A DNA stretch of 64,000 nt from Sinotaia quadrata. Lineage: Eukaryota > Mollusca > Gastropoda > Architaenioglossa > Viviparidae. Where the stretch lies: assembly GCA_028829895.1 (NCBI GenBank), contig CM054177.1:33257064-33321063 (forward strand), in the 5' to 3' direction. A program made the translations under genes and the position numbers. Positions 44,973-59,100 of the stretch are shown one piece after another; the stretch's first letter is position 1; every line of letters begins with the position of its first letter. The notes under the pieces were generated by a model that saw only the letters and a program-made list of their open reading frames with translations, searched no databases and was not told where the DNA came from.

Positions 44973-45244
44973 TTGTAATTTAAAGAATCTGCCTCTAATC
45001 TCTCCGACACAACTCACACAGTAAATAAGATTTAAACTATAGCTCTATGTGTAACCCAATACTACAAGTGTAATTCCGAGAAACGCCAAAGAACTACGCT
45101 AAAACAAAATAAGACACCAATGCAATCATATGGTTATAGCATTCAATGCAATATAAACATGTTAGATAGTTGTATGGTAGGTGAGTTTTATTAATATTGC
45201 ATGTCACCGTTCAAATTTATAGTTACTATAACTTACAGATATGC

Positions 45245-46270
45245 CAACTGCTTTGATCATACCCCCACCCCACTCTCAAGGTTTATGTAGTAAAGCCATA
45301 ACTATAACCTGATCTGTAAGCATTGTCATAATTCTATTTTTCAAACCCCTGATCTGTTGTAGTGTCATAATTATAACTCTCAAGATCTGTAAGCATTGTC
45401 CTAATTCTATTTTTCAAAACCCTGATGTGTAATATAATTGACCTAATTTTAGCTATGAAAGATCTGACCTGTATACTAGTTTTGATCAATTAGTACTATA
45501 TATTTCAACTTCGCCCATTAAGTACAAGAACAATAGAACACTATCAATAATGTGGCTAACACAGTTCAATTTTCTTTTATCTCGATTGAGAAATAATTTC
45601 CAGAAGTGAAAAGAAACTGACGTATTTTCATAAAATGAAACTAAATAAAAATTTATCAATGAAATTTTGTTTGTCCTATTTGATGAACTAGATACAAAGC
45701 CTAGAACCTTATCTGGGGATGGGGTAAGAATCACACTATCCATCCTGGCATGAATCGAACTCAGCCCCTGAATTAAGCAAGAATTGCTCTGCCCTTGCGG
45801 TTGTTCTTCAGTTCAATAATATTGCTTCAGACACTTTCTTATATATGCATAATGGTACTACTAGTTATAACTTTCAACCTTAATGTTGTGTAATATTGAC
45901 CTAATTATAGCTGTGAAAGATCTGACCAGTACTACTTGTTATAACTTTCAACCTTAATGATGTGTAATATTGACCTAATTTTAGCTGTGAAAAATCTGAT
46001 CTGTACTACTAGTTATAACTTTCAAATCTCTGATCTGTAATAATTGCAGCTTTCTAATCCCTAATCTGTAGCACTAGTTCCTCACTATAGCTTTCAACCA
46101 CCTAACACAAAGCACTGTCAGAATTATAGCTGTCAAACCTCTGTTTGTAGCACCTAGAACTAGTTCCAATTTAAAATTGAAAACATTTTATGTAAATACT
46201 AGTTCTGTAAGTTTCCAACCAGCAATCTGTGTCACTAGTCCTCATAATACAGCTTTCATGCTACTTTAGC
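45245..46270. repeat. Minisatellite field, left arm of an inverted pair
   Basis: Degenerate units of about 40-60 bp around CTGATCTGTA..ACTAGT and TATAGCTTTCAA. Read on the opposite strand these match the units of the field at 46370-48170. Confidence 0.75.
45700..45800 (-). mobile_element. tRNA-derived SINE-like insert
   Basis: On the minus strand AAGGGCAGAGCAATTC is followed about 30 bases later by the B box AGTTCGATTC (45761-45752), with the codon-loop-like spacing of a tRNA. It interrupts the minisatellite field. Bounds are approximate. Confidence 0.5.
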
Positions 46271-46369
46271 AATCATAAGCAGCTTTTTTTTTAGTTGTCT
46301 GCTTGTGTGTGAAATTAAGTTCACTAGACAAACAGCCAGTCAGCGCACACCACTTGCTAGTGGGGGTAT

Positions 46370-46960
46370 GATGAAGACTAATGCTACAGGTTAGGGATTT
46401 GAAAACCAGAGGCTTTCTCTTAGTATATGTAGGGATTTGATACCATTTAAGAAAAATAGCATTGTTGATGCCTCAGCTGCAGATCATTAGTTTTAAAGCT
46501 ATAGTAGTAAGGACTAATGTTATAGATCATGAGTTTTAAAGCTACAGTAATAAGGACTAATGTTATAGATCACGAGTTTTAAAGCTACAGTAGTAAGGAC
46601 TAATGCTATAGATCATGAGTTTTAGATCAGTAGTAAGGACTAATGAGAACTAGTGCTACAGATCATGAGTTTCAAAGCTATAGTAGTAAGGACTAATGCT
46701 ATAGATCATGAGTTTTAAAGCTACAGTAGTAAGGACTAATGAGAACTAGTGCTATATAGATCATAGGTTTAAATATACAACTTTGAAAATGCTACATATC
46801 AGGAATTTGAAAGCTATGGTAAATAGTAGTGCTAAAATTAAGGAATATGAAAGCTATAGAGAGAATTAGTCCAATAGTGCTATAGGGGGTTGTTAGCTAC
46901 AGTAAGGACTATATAGTATATTTCATATAAGTTCATATTTGGAGCTTCAAAGCTATACGG
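46370..46960. repeat. 43-bp minisatellite, right arm of the inverted pair
   Basis: About ten units containing ATAGATCATGAGTTTTAAAG and TACAGTAGTAAGGACTAATG. The reverse complement of the unit matches the left-arm unit (CTGTAGCACTAGTTCCTCAC..TATAGCTTTCAA). Confidence 0.88.
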
Positions 46961-47930
46961 ATGCTATTTGTTTCTATTCAATTATCATCCAGTTCTTTCA
47001 GCAAATGTGCAGTTAATTTACACTGAGCATCTTGTTGCCAGATCAAAATTACAATATGAGAAGAAATGTAAAACATGAAGGTAATAAAATAGCATATTGG
47101 CTTTAGAATTAGACGGAGATGCTGTTAATGAGTTTTTTTAAAAGTCAATTCACTATTTTTATGGCAATTAATTGTATTGCAATTTTAATTATCTAATAAA
47201 CGATAAATATTAAATAAAGGTAATTATAACTGCTATATTATTCTAATACAATGTATTATAAACAATTTGCTGTTACTATTTCAGTATTTGTTACACAGAG
47301 TAAGTATTCCACACCATATATAGTACACTATTAAAAATTAATAGTTATATCCACTGAATAAAAGAGATTTTAAATATACTGGTCTAACACAAACATAAGT
47401 AATTAACAATGATACAAAGCTGTTTTATTTTGTTAAATTATTTCTCTGAGGAAATGAAGTTACAAATAATAATCTCTTTTTGCTTCAAGTTACTATTTGT
47501 TTTCTTGTTATTGATCCAATTTATTATTTAGTAATATATTTACAAGTAACAATTTACAAAAAAAATAATATCAATAAGTAGTTTTACAAAGTGTTCATTA
47601 CTGGTTGAGCATATGACAACTCTTCAACTGCTCCGAATTTACAATTTAAAATGAATATGTCTACCTTCGATAATTAGGTCAATTAATTGGTTCAAGCGAT
47701 TAGTTTCTCAAACAAATATACATCTCTTTCACCTAGTGTTTTCCCTTGGAAATCAAAAGAATCGAATATTTTAACCTTTGCTAAAATGTTTAGCACAATA
47801 GTTTGTTACCACATTTAAAGTCTATTGCTGGACCGATTCTAAATGATAAAGCTTTCTCTAAAGTTTGATTTCTATTGCTTACCACCGTATCAGACAATAT
47901 GTACATGGTGTGTGGCATAGGAAAGTTACA
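46960..47930. other. AT-rich sequence between related arrays
   Basis: No exon or repeat is recognised. Confidence 0.4.
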
Positions 47931-47939
47931 TGCCTATAC

Positions 47940-48170
47940 CATAGGATTCTAATGTTGCTATAAATTATGGGCTTGAAAGCTTACAATTAGTAATGCTAAC
48001 AGTGCTACAGATTATGAGCTTGAAAACTTACAATTAGTAATGCCTACAGTGCTAAAGATTATGGTTTGGAAAGCTATAATGATAATGATGTTTCAGATCA
48101 AGGGTTTCAAAGCTATGGTAAGGATTAGTTGTAATGGAGTTATCAGTTCTAATCATGGGTTTCTTTGAAA
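47940..48170. repeat. Outlying units related to the 46.4-kb minisatellite
   Basis: Four to five diverged units with GCTACAGATTATGAGCTTGA, in the same orientation as the 43-bp array. Confidence 0.7.
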
Positions 48171-48179
48171 TCTTAATCA

Positions 48180-50620
48180 TAATGCTCAGCACGTTGCAAC
48201 TTCAAAATTCACCTTTCCATTGTATTGTTCCTACTATTTTCTTTTCTCTTTATATTATATGAAAAATTACAAACACAAAATTAAATATATATATTTTTTT
48301 TGCATTGACAATTCATATAATCTTTCTCTCACAAAACAAATAAGAACAAAAAATGCTTTATATGAATGAAAATTGGTCGTGTGACATCAGTATTATTATA
48401 AGCATATAAACATTAAACATTTAATAAATATAACATCACATTCATTTTTTTAACATTTAAATATAAACTGTACCCAGCAGAAATAAATGCATGCATTTCC
48501 ATCTTCCATGCTCACATCACCACTAATATTTAAATTTCATCACATACTGGTAGTGACCTACTCTTATCAGTGATACAGTAGCTGTACAACTGTTTTCCAG
48601 CATTTCATTTACCAGTTTGGGTAAGGGAAAGAAATGGCAACTTAACCGTTCTTTTGCTTGCAAGACACAAGCTATGTTCAAATATTTCCTTAAAGAGATT
48701 AATCAATAACAGTCTTCCTCCCACCCCACCCACCAATGTGTATTTTCACTAAGGTGTCCTCTGCTGTGAGCTATTATTATTTGTGCATTCACAAAACAAA
48801 TTTTCTTTCTCATGCAAAAAACAAAAAAAACAACGTGTAATGTCATACGATTGAAATAAATTGTATAGCAATTACCTGAATACACCTTGTCAACATAACA
48901 GAATACCTCTTTTTAATCATTTAAACACTATAAAAAAATTTACCAAGCAAAATTAAATACACTTATACTATATTCCTCACTATTAATATTTAAATTTTAC
49001 CATGAAGCATTTGTGATTGCTCTTAGTGCTGTACTTTCCTTTATTTTTTATTTTATATAAATATATTTTTCCAGACCTATCTGTGTATAATGCTAAAGCA
49101 TCCTTGATCTTAAAGCTGGCCATGTGAGATAAAATGACCTCCCATGTGCTCTATGTTGCATTGTCATGTTCACAGGAATGAGAGGAAAAAAAGGAATCAG
49201 TGAAGCGATGGGGAAGGAAGGAGAGGGAGGGAGGGAAGGAAGGAAGTTTTAACATGGCCAGCTTTTATGTTGCATTGTCACATTCACAAAACTGAGACAA
49301 CTTCAAAATAAGTACTCTCAAAACAACCAACAGTCAAGATGATTTGCTAAATTATTGCTCAAATTTTCACTTGCAATGTCACTTATAATCAAGCCTTCCA
49401 ATAAAAAAATTCATTTATGTTCCTAGCAATGCATTCATTTTAATTTTCCACCCGTCATGTGATTGACATGTAATATACACATCATACTCTAGTTTTATAT
49501 AATTCTGTTTGTTGGCATCAGGCTGCCAACTAACATTTTTATTTTCAGAGTTTCAAATTTATTTATCTGGATTCAAAATATATTTCTCGGAATTTAAGAA
49601 TACATGTACCAGTGCATCTTTGAAGGGTATAAGGGATGGTGGATATAATGTACTAATAAATTTTTCATGCCAACTAAGAGTTAGTAAAAAAATAAAATTA
49701 GTATTTGTCATAAAATGTAACAAATAATTTTAATATAAATGCATAATGCATTGTCAATTATTAGTAACAAACATCAGTGACAAATACTGTCAGTTATTAG
49801 TAACAAACAGTTAAATTTAATATACTTAATTTTAGTTGGCAGGTAAAATTTATATCTTTACTTTCTGAGCAGATTCATAATAGAAAGTTTTTCATAGCAT
49901 TGATAAATTTCTGTCACTTCAAAAACTAAATTAACATAGTACTTGTAAAACATTTTATATTGTTGACTTGTTTTTTGTCCTTATTTGTTAACTTGATACT
50001 TTAAACTGCTCAGAATTTTGTAAAGTGCAATATATGATCTAATTTAATTACTATGTCACTAATCTTATGTACAAAATCTTCCTATTATTTACAGACTATT
50101 ATAACTATTTTATCGTCTTGCCAGTTTTATTTGTACAAGTTATAGGAATCAGTTAGTCATTCACATAAATATATAACAGTTCTATTAACATTTTCAAGTC
50201 CAAAAATTCCATGACTATATCTTCAGTATTTATGATTTAACTTTTATAAGATTTTTCTCTCATTAAATTAATTTTTGTGAAGGTTCCAAATATGTAATTT
50301 AGTTTTCAAAGTATACTGACAATGGGAAAGCCAAGCAGCAAATCCTGAGTTGTACATAAAAGTGACTCATGAGAATGAAGAATCTTAAGGCTGCTTCAAG
50401 ATTAAAGTTTTGTATCTTTAAGAAAACTTTAACACCTTATCAGTTGGGACAATACAAAAAAAAAACTTTTCACTGAATCAGAATGTGAATATTTATATGT
50501 TGTGATAGCACACAATTTACAATGTACTATGATATACTCAAATTATCAGAGATCCTGACAAAATTGACAGAACTTGACAGAAGCACTTAATAAAATGTCA
50601 GAGAAAAGAGATGATTTGTT
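48180..50620. other. AT-rich sequence, little structure
   Basis: Only a small purine tract (GGAAGG/GAGG repeats, about 49207-49246) and short dispersed repeats (49735-49815, TCAGTTATTAGTAACAAACA) are seen. The 3'-splice-like TTTTATTTTCAG at about 49549 is followed by stops in the frame that would continue the candidate exon at 40558. Confidence 0.45.
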
Positions 50621-50624
50621 TGAT

Positions 50625-51010
50625 TACATTAACACACATCCAGTGAATGCTGAAGACAATACTGGAGTGATATGATGACATGATCATGTAGCCAGTGAAT
50701 GCTGAAGACATTGTAGTGATATAACCTATGATCATGTAGCCAGTGAATGGTGAAGACAACAATGGGTGATATGATGATGAGCTCTGGATGCTCTAAGAAT
50801 GGTCCTTGCTGTAACAGTCCAGTCATTCTGAAGTTTCTGCAAAAGATAGAGATAAAGAAGAATACTTCTAGTACATTACAAAGTCAAGACACTAAATGTG
50901 CTCAAGTGTTGTGTAGGTGTCAAGTGTGATAACCACTAGTAAGTCAAGATACTAAATAAATGCTCAAGTATTGTGTTGGTATCAAGTGAGAATGATGTGA
51001 ACAGTCAAAT
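50625..51010. repeat. Two short minisatellites
   Basis: Three units of about 55 bp with CCAGTGAATGCTGAAGACA (50638-50760), then two units of about 65 bp with AAGTCAAGA.ACTAAAT and CTCAAGT(G/A)TTGTGT (50878-51000). Confidence 0.85.
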
Positions 51011-51119
51011 GTAAGGTGTCCTACAGCTATTCAGAAGTTCTTAATATGAAGGAAATTTTGATGTGTTGATAAACAAGTTTAAGTGATCCCTTAAATATAA
51101 TGGAAATAATACTTACAGT

Positions 51120-51610
51120 AGCTTATTCAGGCAAAGGATGGATGCAGAACACCCCAAAGTTACACTCCTACATATTACACAGAACATCCCAATTGCAATC
51201 ATACATATTAAGTAGAACATCCTAGTTACACCTTAAATATTATGTAGAACTTCCCAGTTACACTCCATTATGTAGAATATACCAAAGTTACACTCATATA
51301 TATATTAAATAGAACATACCAGTTACACCACTAATTATTAACCTTTGATATGAACCTCTGTTACACTCATACACATTGTGTAGAACATAGCAGTTACATC
51401 CCTATATATTAAGGAGAACATTTTACTTACACTCATATACATAGTGTAGAATATCCCAGTTACATTCCTATACACTGAGTAGAACATCATAGTTATACAC
51501 ACTGTGTAGAACATACCAGTCACACTAGTACACTGTGTAGAAACATCCCAGTTACACTCATCTACATTATGTTGCTTATCCCCAAGTTACACTCATATAC
51601 AGCACACTCC
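51120..51610. repeat. About 35-bp minisatellite
   Basis: About thirteen degenerate units of TGTAGAACATCCCAGTTACA with CTCATATACATTA. Strong sequence heterogeneity suggests an old array. Confidence 0.87.
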
Positions 51611-52150
51611 AAAGTATGTATACCATATATCAAATTAGTTATTTTTAGGTTTTACTATCTGTTATTCATCTCAAACAAAAAAAGGTTTATATATATATAT
51701 ATGGAAATAACTGAAACTCACACTCAGGCTACATTTAAGAGATATACATAAAATATCTTGATTACAGTGTAACAATTTAGATGTGCAAACGAAATAAGTT
51801 GATGACTACTACAGTCCAGGTCAGCAAGTGAAATAAGTTGACGACAGTGCATTTTTGCATTAACAGTGTTGATGAATGTGTGGCATGAAGTAAAATCTAT
51901 CATATTTTATATCTCCTCTTATACTTTAATCCAAATTACTCTTAGAATTATACTAAATATTTCCTGCAATGTTAGTGACAAGTTTATAATTTCTAAGTAT
52001 GCAGAGAGAGAGAGCTAACGATCCAAATTCTCAAGAAGATAAAAGACATTTTAGTTTGTTCAGTCATGAGCAAGTTAGTTTGTTCATCATCAAATTTATT
52101 TTATAAATGCTCTAAGTGCTTTAATCATACACTAAATCATCCATTTACAA
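51610..52150. other. Sequence bordering the macrosatellite
   Basis: No gene or array; two short copies of AAATAAGTTGA(T/C)GAC near 51795 and 51832. Confidence 0.45.
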
Positions 52151-53184
52151 ACCATGTGTGAGTGTTTATACCTTTGTGTGTGCATGCATGTGTGTGAGTG
52201 AGTGTGTGTTATGTGTGTGAATGTATGTATGTATGAATATGAACAAATGAGAAGCATGAATAAAATGAATTTACAAATATACAGTTTTAACAAACAATTA
52301 CAGAGACAGTGCTATTCTTGCTGATGAAAAATGTCATGAGAACCCTCTTGAAAATAACCGAACATCAAACATGCAAGGAAACAATTCTAGGCAGATGGAC
52401 CCTGATAAGCAAAAAATTTTGAAACTATGACTTAATTTTACATTCATTATGTTGAAAAAGTGTCTGATGATGAGTGCAATCTTCTAACAGTTGTGTACAA
52501 ATGTGTGTGAAGATAAGTGCAATCTTCTAACAGTTGTGTACAAATGAGTGTGAAGATAAGTGCAGTCTTCTAGCAGTTGTGTACAAATGTGTGTGAAGAT
52601 AAGTGCAGGCTTCTAGCAGTTGTGTACAAATGTGTCTAAAGATGAGTGCAATTTTCTAAAGTTGGATATGCATACATGAGATCACATATGTACTTACAGC
52701 ATATACCAAAAAGAAGACATCTCACTTCTACTGTGAAAAGGTGGTCAGTGAACAGTTCTTGAAATCCTAATACAAATAAAAATATGACTATATAGCAAGA
52801 AATTCAAGTACAAGAGTTTTGAAAAAAATGTAGTGTCTAACAGTTTCACTCTCTATTCTCTCTCATTTGGTCAAATATGCAAGTTATGGTCTTAAACCAC
52901 ACTCTCGACACAAGAATGTTGTTATGGTCTAAAAGTTAAACTAAATTCTGGATACAAGGAATGTTGTTATGGTCTAAAAGTTAAAGAACAATCTAGATAC
53001 AAAGAATGATTTTGTGGTTGTGTAAAAGTTAACTACACTCTGGATACAAGAAATGTTGTTATGGTCCAAAACTACACTCTAGATACAAGGAATGCTGCTG
53101 TGATGATCTAAAAGTTAAAGTACAATCATGATACAAGGAATGTTGAGATGGTCTAAAAGTTAAACTAAACTTTTGATATAAAGG
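52150..53184. repeat. Diverged edge copy of the macrosatellite unit
   Basis: Colinear with the second half of the 2-kb unit: AATGTATG.ATG.., CAAATGAGAA, TTTACAAA.ATA..AGTTTTAACA, ATGTCATGA, then the 45-bp VNTR region (52880-53180, CTGGATACAAGGAATGTTGT). It is much more divergent than the other copies and contains its own 49-bp repeat at 52460-52650 (GTGCAATCTTCTAACAGTTG). Confidence 0.85.
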
Positions 53185-56100
53185 ATGTTGTTGTTATGGT
53201 CAAAAAAGTTAAACTACAGTCTGGATACAAAGAATGTAATTGCAAATGTCCTGGGTGACATTGAACATACCTATATAAAGCCTCATGACAAATATTTGAT
53301 CTCCCTCCTCTCCTCTTCCCACATTCAGGCTCTTGGAATTGAATTCTTTAAAGTAAAAATGGACTATGTATTCATTCAGTAAATTATTATTATTTATTCA
53401 TGAGAAATTGACACTTAACAGTAAATTGGTAATATTTCTTAATCTTTTAGATCAGGAGCTAATATGACAATGTTTATTTGTTACAGCATTATAGGTTTGA
53501 CATGTTTTGCAAATATTAAATCACTCAATTTCATATTTCTGATTTTAATCTGTTTTAAAGCAGTATAGGTTTCACATTTTTAGTATTATTAAACTCCATT
53601 TCATTCATCTGATTCTAATCTATTACAGCATTATAATTTTGACATATTTTGTATTATTAAATAACTCCATTTTGTATTAGTGATTAGAAGAATTTTAGAT
53701 GAGTGAATAATGGAGAAAGAATCAACTCAGACAAAAATAGTTAAAATGAAAAAATAATTCAAATAAGGAATTTTTTGCCATTTCAGTGTGCCATTTATTG
53801 TGAAATTAATTTTTAATCAAATATTTACTTCAATATAAAATTTAAACATACAGATATATAACAGAATATAAAATTTTTAGATATAAACCTATATGATGTG
53901 ATGGTTCTTGTAATTCTGGGTCTGAGTATCACTTCTCTCCGGCTCCAATGCATGGTCAAATTAGATGGTAGGCAGTGTCACAGCTATGAAACCAAAATCA
54001 TAGTACACCAAATGCATTATTTTTTTTTTACCAAACACAAGTCACATAATTATGGTGCTAAATCTAAATCACATTTTATGTAACACACTAATGAATAAAT
54101 TTGTGTCTAGCTACTCTTCAATTAATTAATATTTTATCAGCAAACAGATAAGAACTGCAAGCTACCTTACCTCTTATATCTGTGTTTTCATTTACAGCAA
54201 ACGACTTTGTTATTTAACGTGTGTATGTATGTCTATGCATGAGTGAATGTATGCATCCAAGTATATAAACAAATGAGAAAAGTGAATTTACAAAATATCT
54301 AGTTTTAACAATAACACAGAATGTCATGAATGACAATAACCATACATCCAACTTGCAAGAAAGCAAATTCCAGGCAAATGGACTCTGATGAACAAAAATT
54401 TTGACTGTATGACTTATAATTTGCTTTCAGAATGTTTAAAATGTATTTCTGATGAAAAGTGTAATCTTCCAGCAGTTGGGTAAACATGCATGAGATCAGA
54501 TAAGTACTTAAGTTACAGCAAAAAGAAAAACAAAAAGAAGAGATCTTGATCCTGCCATTAACAGTTGGTCACTGATGACTGTGAAGAAGTGTGGTCACAT
54601 GATCAGTTCTTGGAACTCTGAGAATAATTCAAATTATGACTACCAGTGTGAAGTTTTAAGTTCAAGCAAGTACAATAGTTGTGAAAAATTTTAGTGTTCT
54701 AACAGTTTCACTATCTATTCTCTCTCATCTAGCCAAAAATGCAAGTCACAGTCTGAAAGTTAAACTACACTCTTTCAGTGAATGAAAGAAAGAATGCTGT
54801 TGTGATGATCTGAAAGTTAAACTACACTCTGGATACAAGGAATGTTCTTATGATCTAAAAATTAAACTACACTCTAGATACAAGGAATGTTCTTATGATC
54901 TAAAAATTAAACTACACTCTAGATACAAGGAATGTACTTATGATCTAAAAGTTAAACTACACTCTGGATACAAGGAACTGTTGTTATGATCTTAAAGTTA
55001 AACTACAATCTGGATACAAGGAAAACTGTTGTTATGATCTTAAAGTTAAACTACAATCTGGATACAAGTAAAGCTGTTGTTATGATCTTAAAGTTAAACT
55101 ACAATCTGGATACAAGCTGTTGTTATAATACAAGGAATGCTGCTGTGATGATCTAAAAGTTAAAGTACAATCATGATACAAGGAATGTTGTGATGGTCTA
55201 AAAGTTAAACTAAACTTTTGATATAAAGGATGTTGTTGTTATGGTCAAAAAGGTTAAACTACAGTCTGGATACAAAGAATGTAATTGCAAATGTCCTGGG
55301 TGACATTGAACATACCTATATAAAGCCACATGACAAATATTTGATCTCCCTCCTCTCCTCTTCCCACATTCAGGCTCTTGGAATTGAATTCTTTAAAGTA
55401 AAAATGGACTATGTATTCATTCAGTAAAATAATATTATTTATTCATGAGAAATTGACACTTAACAGTAAATTGGTAATATTTCTTAATCTTTTGGATCAG
55501 GAGCTAATATGACAATGTTTATTTGTTACAGCATTATAGGTTTGACATGTTTTGCAAATATTAAATCACTCAATTTCATATTTCTGATTTTAATCTGGTT
55601 AAAGTAGTATAGGTTTCACATTTTTAGTATTATTAAACTCCATTTCATTCATCTGATTTTAATCTATTACAGCATTATAATTTTGACATATTTTGTATTA
55701 TTAAATAACTCCATTTTGTATTAGTGATTAGAAGAATTTTAGACGAGTGAATAATGGAGAAAGGATCAACTCAGACAAAAATAGTTAAAATGAAAAAATA
55801 ATTCAAATAAGGATTTTTTTGCCATTTCAGTGTGCCATTTATTGTGAAATTAATTTTTAATCAAATATTTACTTCAATATAAAATTTAAACATACAGATA
55901 TATAACAGAATATAAAATTTTTAGATATAAACCTATATGATGTGATGGTTCTTGTAATTCTGGGTCTGAGTATCACTTCTCTCCGGCTCCAATGCATGGT
56001 CAAATTAGATGGTAGGCAGTGTCACAGCTATGAAACCAAAATCATAGTAAACCAAATGCATTATTTTGTTTTTTTACCAAACACAAGTTGCATAATTATG

Positions 56101-59100
56101 GTGCTAAATCTAAATCACATTTTATGTAACACACTAATGAATAAATTTGTGTCTAGCTACTCTTCAATTCTAGCTACTTTTCAATTAATTAATGTTTTAT
56201 CAGCAAACAGATAAGAACTGCAAGCTACCTTACCTCTTATATCTGTGTTTTCATTTACAGCAAACGACTTTGTTATTTAACGTGTGTATGTATGTCTATG
56301 CATGGGTGAATGTATGCATCCAAGTATATATACAAATGAGAAAAGTGAATTTACAAAATATCTAGTTTTAACAATAACACAGAATGTCATGAATGACAAT
56401 AACCATACATCCAACTTGCAAGAAAGCAAATTCCAGGCAAATGGACTCTGATGAACAAAAATTTTGACTGTATGACTTATAATTTGCTTTCAGAATGTTT
56501 AAAATGTATTTCTGATGAAAAGTGTAATCTTCCAGCAGTTGGGTAAACATGCATGAGATCAGATAAGTACTTAAGTTACAGCAAAAAGAAAAACAAAAAG
56601 AAGAGATCTTGATCCTGCCATTAACAGTTGGTCACTGATGACTGTGAAGAAGTGTGGTCACATGATCAGTTCTTGGAACTCTGAGAATAATTCAAATTAT
56701 GACTACCAGTGTGAAGTTTTAAGTTCAAGCAAGTACAATAGTTGTGAAAAATTTTAGTGTTCTAACAGTTTCACTATCTATTCTCTCTCATCTAGCCAAA
56801 AATGCAAGTCACAGTCTGAAAGTTAAACTACACTCTTTCAGTGAATGAAAGAAAGAATGCTGTTGTGATGATCTGAAAGTTAAACTACACTCTGGATACA
56901 AGGAATGTTCTTATGATCTAAAAATTAAACTACACTCTAGATACAAGGAATGTTCTTATGATCTAAAAATTAAACTACACTCTAGATACAAGGAATGTAC
57001 TTATGATCTAAAAGTTAAACTACACTCTGGATACAAGGAACTGTTGTTATGATCTTAAAGTTAAACTACAATCTGGATACAAGGAAAACTGTTGTTATGA
57101 TCTTAAAGTTAAACTACAATCTGGATACAAGTAAAGCTGTTGTTATGATCTTAAAGTTAAACTACAATCTGGATACAAGCTGTTGTTATAATTCAAGGAA
57201 TGCTGCTGTGATGATCTAAAAGTTAAAGTACAATCATGATACAAGGAATGTTGTGATGGTCTAAAAGTTAAACTAAACTTTTGATATAAAGGATGTTGTT
57301 GTTATGGTCAAAAAGGTTAAACTACAGTCTGGATACAAAGAATGTAATTGCAAATGTCCTGGGTGACATTGAACATACCTATATAAAGCCACATGACAAA
57401 TATTTGATCTCCCTCCTCTCCTCTTCCCACATTCAGGCTCTTGGAATTGAATTCTTTAAAGTAAAAATGGACTATGTATTCATTCAGTAAAATAATATTA
57501 TTTATTCATGAGAAATTGACACTTAACAGTAAATTGGTAATATTTCTTAATCTTTTGGATCAGGAGCTAATATGACAATGTTTATTTGTTACAGCATTAT
57601 AGGTTTGACATGTTTTGCAAATATTAAATCACTCAATTTCATATTTCTGATTTTAATCTGGTTAAAGCAGTATAGGTTTCACATTTTTAGTATTATTAAA
57701 CTCCATTTCATTCATCTGATTTTAATCTATTACAGCATTATAATTTTGACATATTTTGTATTATTAAATAACTCCATTTTGTATTAGTGATTAGAAGAAT
57801 TTTAGACGAGTGAATAATGGAGAAAGGATCAACTCAGACAAAAATAGTTAAAATGAAAAAATAATTCAAATAAGGATTTTTTTGCCATTTCAGTGTGCCA
57901 TTTATTGTGAAATTAATTTTTAATCAAATATTTACTTCAATATAAAATTTAAACATACAGATATATAACAGAATATAAAATTTTTAGATATAAACCTATA
58001 TGATGTGATGGTTCTTGTAATTCTGGGTCTGAGTATCACTTCTCTCCGGCTCCAATGCATGGTCAAATTAGATGGTAGGCAGTGTCACAGCTATGAAACC
58101 AAAATCATAGTAAACCAAATGCATTATTTTGTTTTTTTACCAAACACAAGTTGCATAATTATGGTGCTAAATCTAAATCACATTTTATGTAACACACTAA
58201 TGAATAAATTTGTGTCTAGCTACTCTTCAATTCTAGCTACTTTTCAATTAATTAATGTTTTATCAGCAAACAGATAAGAACTGCAAGCTACCTTACCTCT
58301 TATATCTGTGTTTTCATTTACAGCAAACGACTTTGTTATTTAACGTGTGTATGTATGTCTATGCATGGGTGAATGTATGCATCCAAGTATATATACAAAT
58401 GAGAAAAGTGAATTTACAAAATATCTAGTTTTAACAATAACACAGAATGTCATGAATGACAATAACCATACATCCAACTTGCAAGAAAGCAAATTCCAGG
58501 CAAATGGACTCTGATGAACAAAAATTTTGACTGTATGACTTATAATTTGCTTTCAGAATGTTTAAAATGTATTTCTGATGAAAAGTGTAATCTTCCAGCA
58601 GTTGGGTAAACATGCATGAGATCAGATAAGTACTTAAGTTACAGCAAAAAGAAAAACAAAAAGAAGAGATCTTGATCCTGCCATTAACAGTTGGTCACTG
58701 ATGACTGTGAAGAAGTGTGGTCACATGATCAGTTCTTGGAACTCTGAGAATAATTCAAATTATGACTACCAGTGTGAAGTTTTAAGTTCAAGCAAGTACA
58801 ATAGTTGTGAAAAATTTTAGTGTTCTAACAGTTTCACTATCTATTCTCTCTCATCTAGCCAAAAATGCAAGTCACAGTCTGAAAGTTAAACTACACTCTT
58901 TCAGTGAATGAAAGAAAGAATGCTGTTGTGATGATCTGAAAGTTAAACTACACTCTGGATACAAGGAATGTTCTTATGATCTAAAAATTAAACTACACTC
59001 TAGATACAAGGAATGTTCTTATGATCTAAAAATTAAACTACACTCTAGATACAAGGAATGTTCTTATGATCTAAAAATTAAACTACACTCTAGATACAAG

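Noticed and set aside
49549..49630. Exon following TTTTATTTTCAG as the second exon of the 40558 candidate gene
   Set aside because: In the phase required by the first exon the frame meets a stop after about 15 codons.
53898..54083. Repeated 61-90 codon frames in each macrosatellite unit
   Set aside because: The same frames recur only because the units are near-identical. The first copy already has a frame-altering difference, and there is no recognised protein or coding bias.
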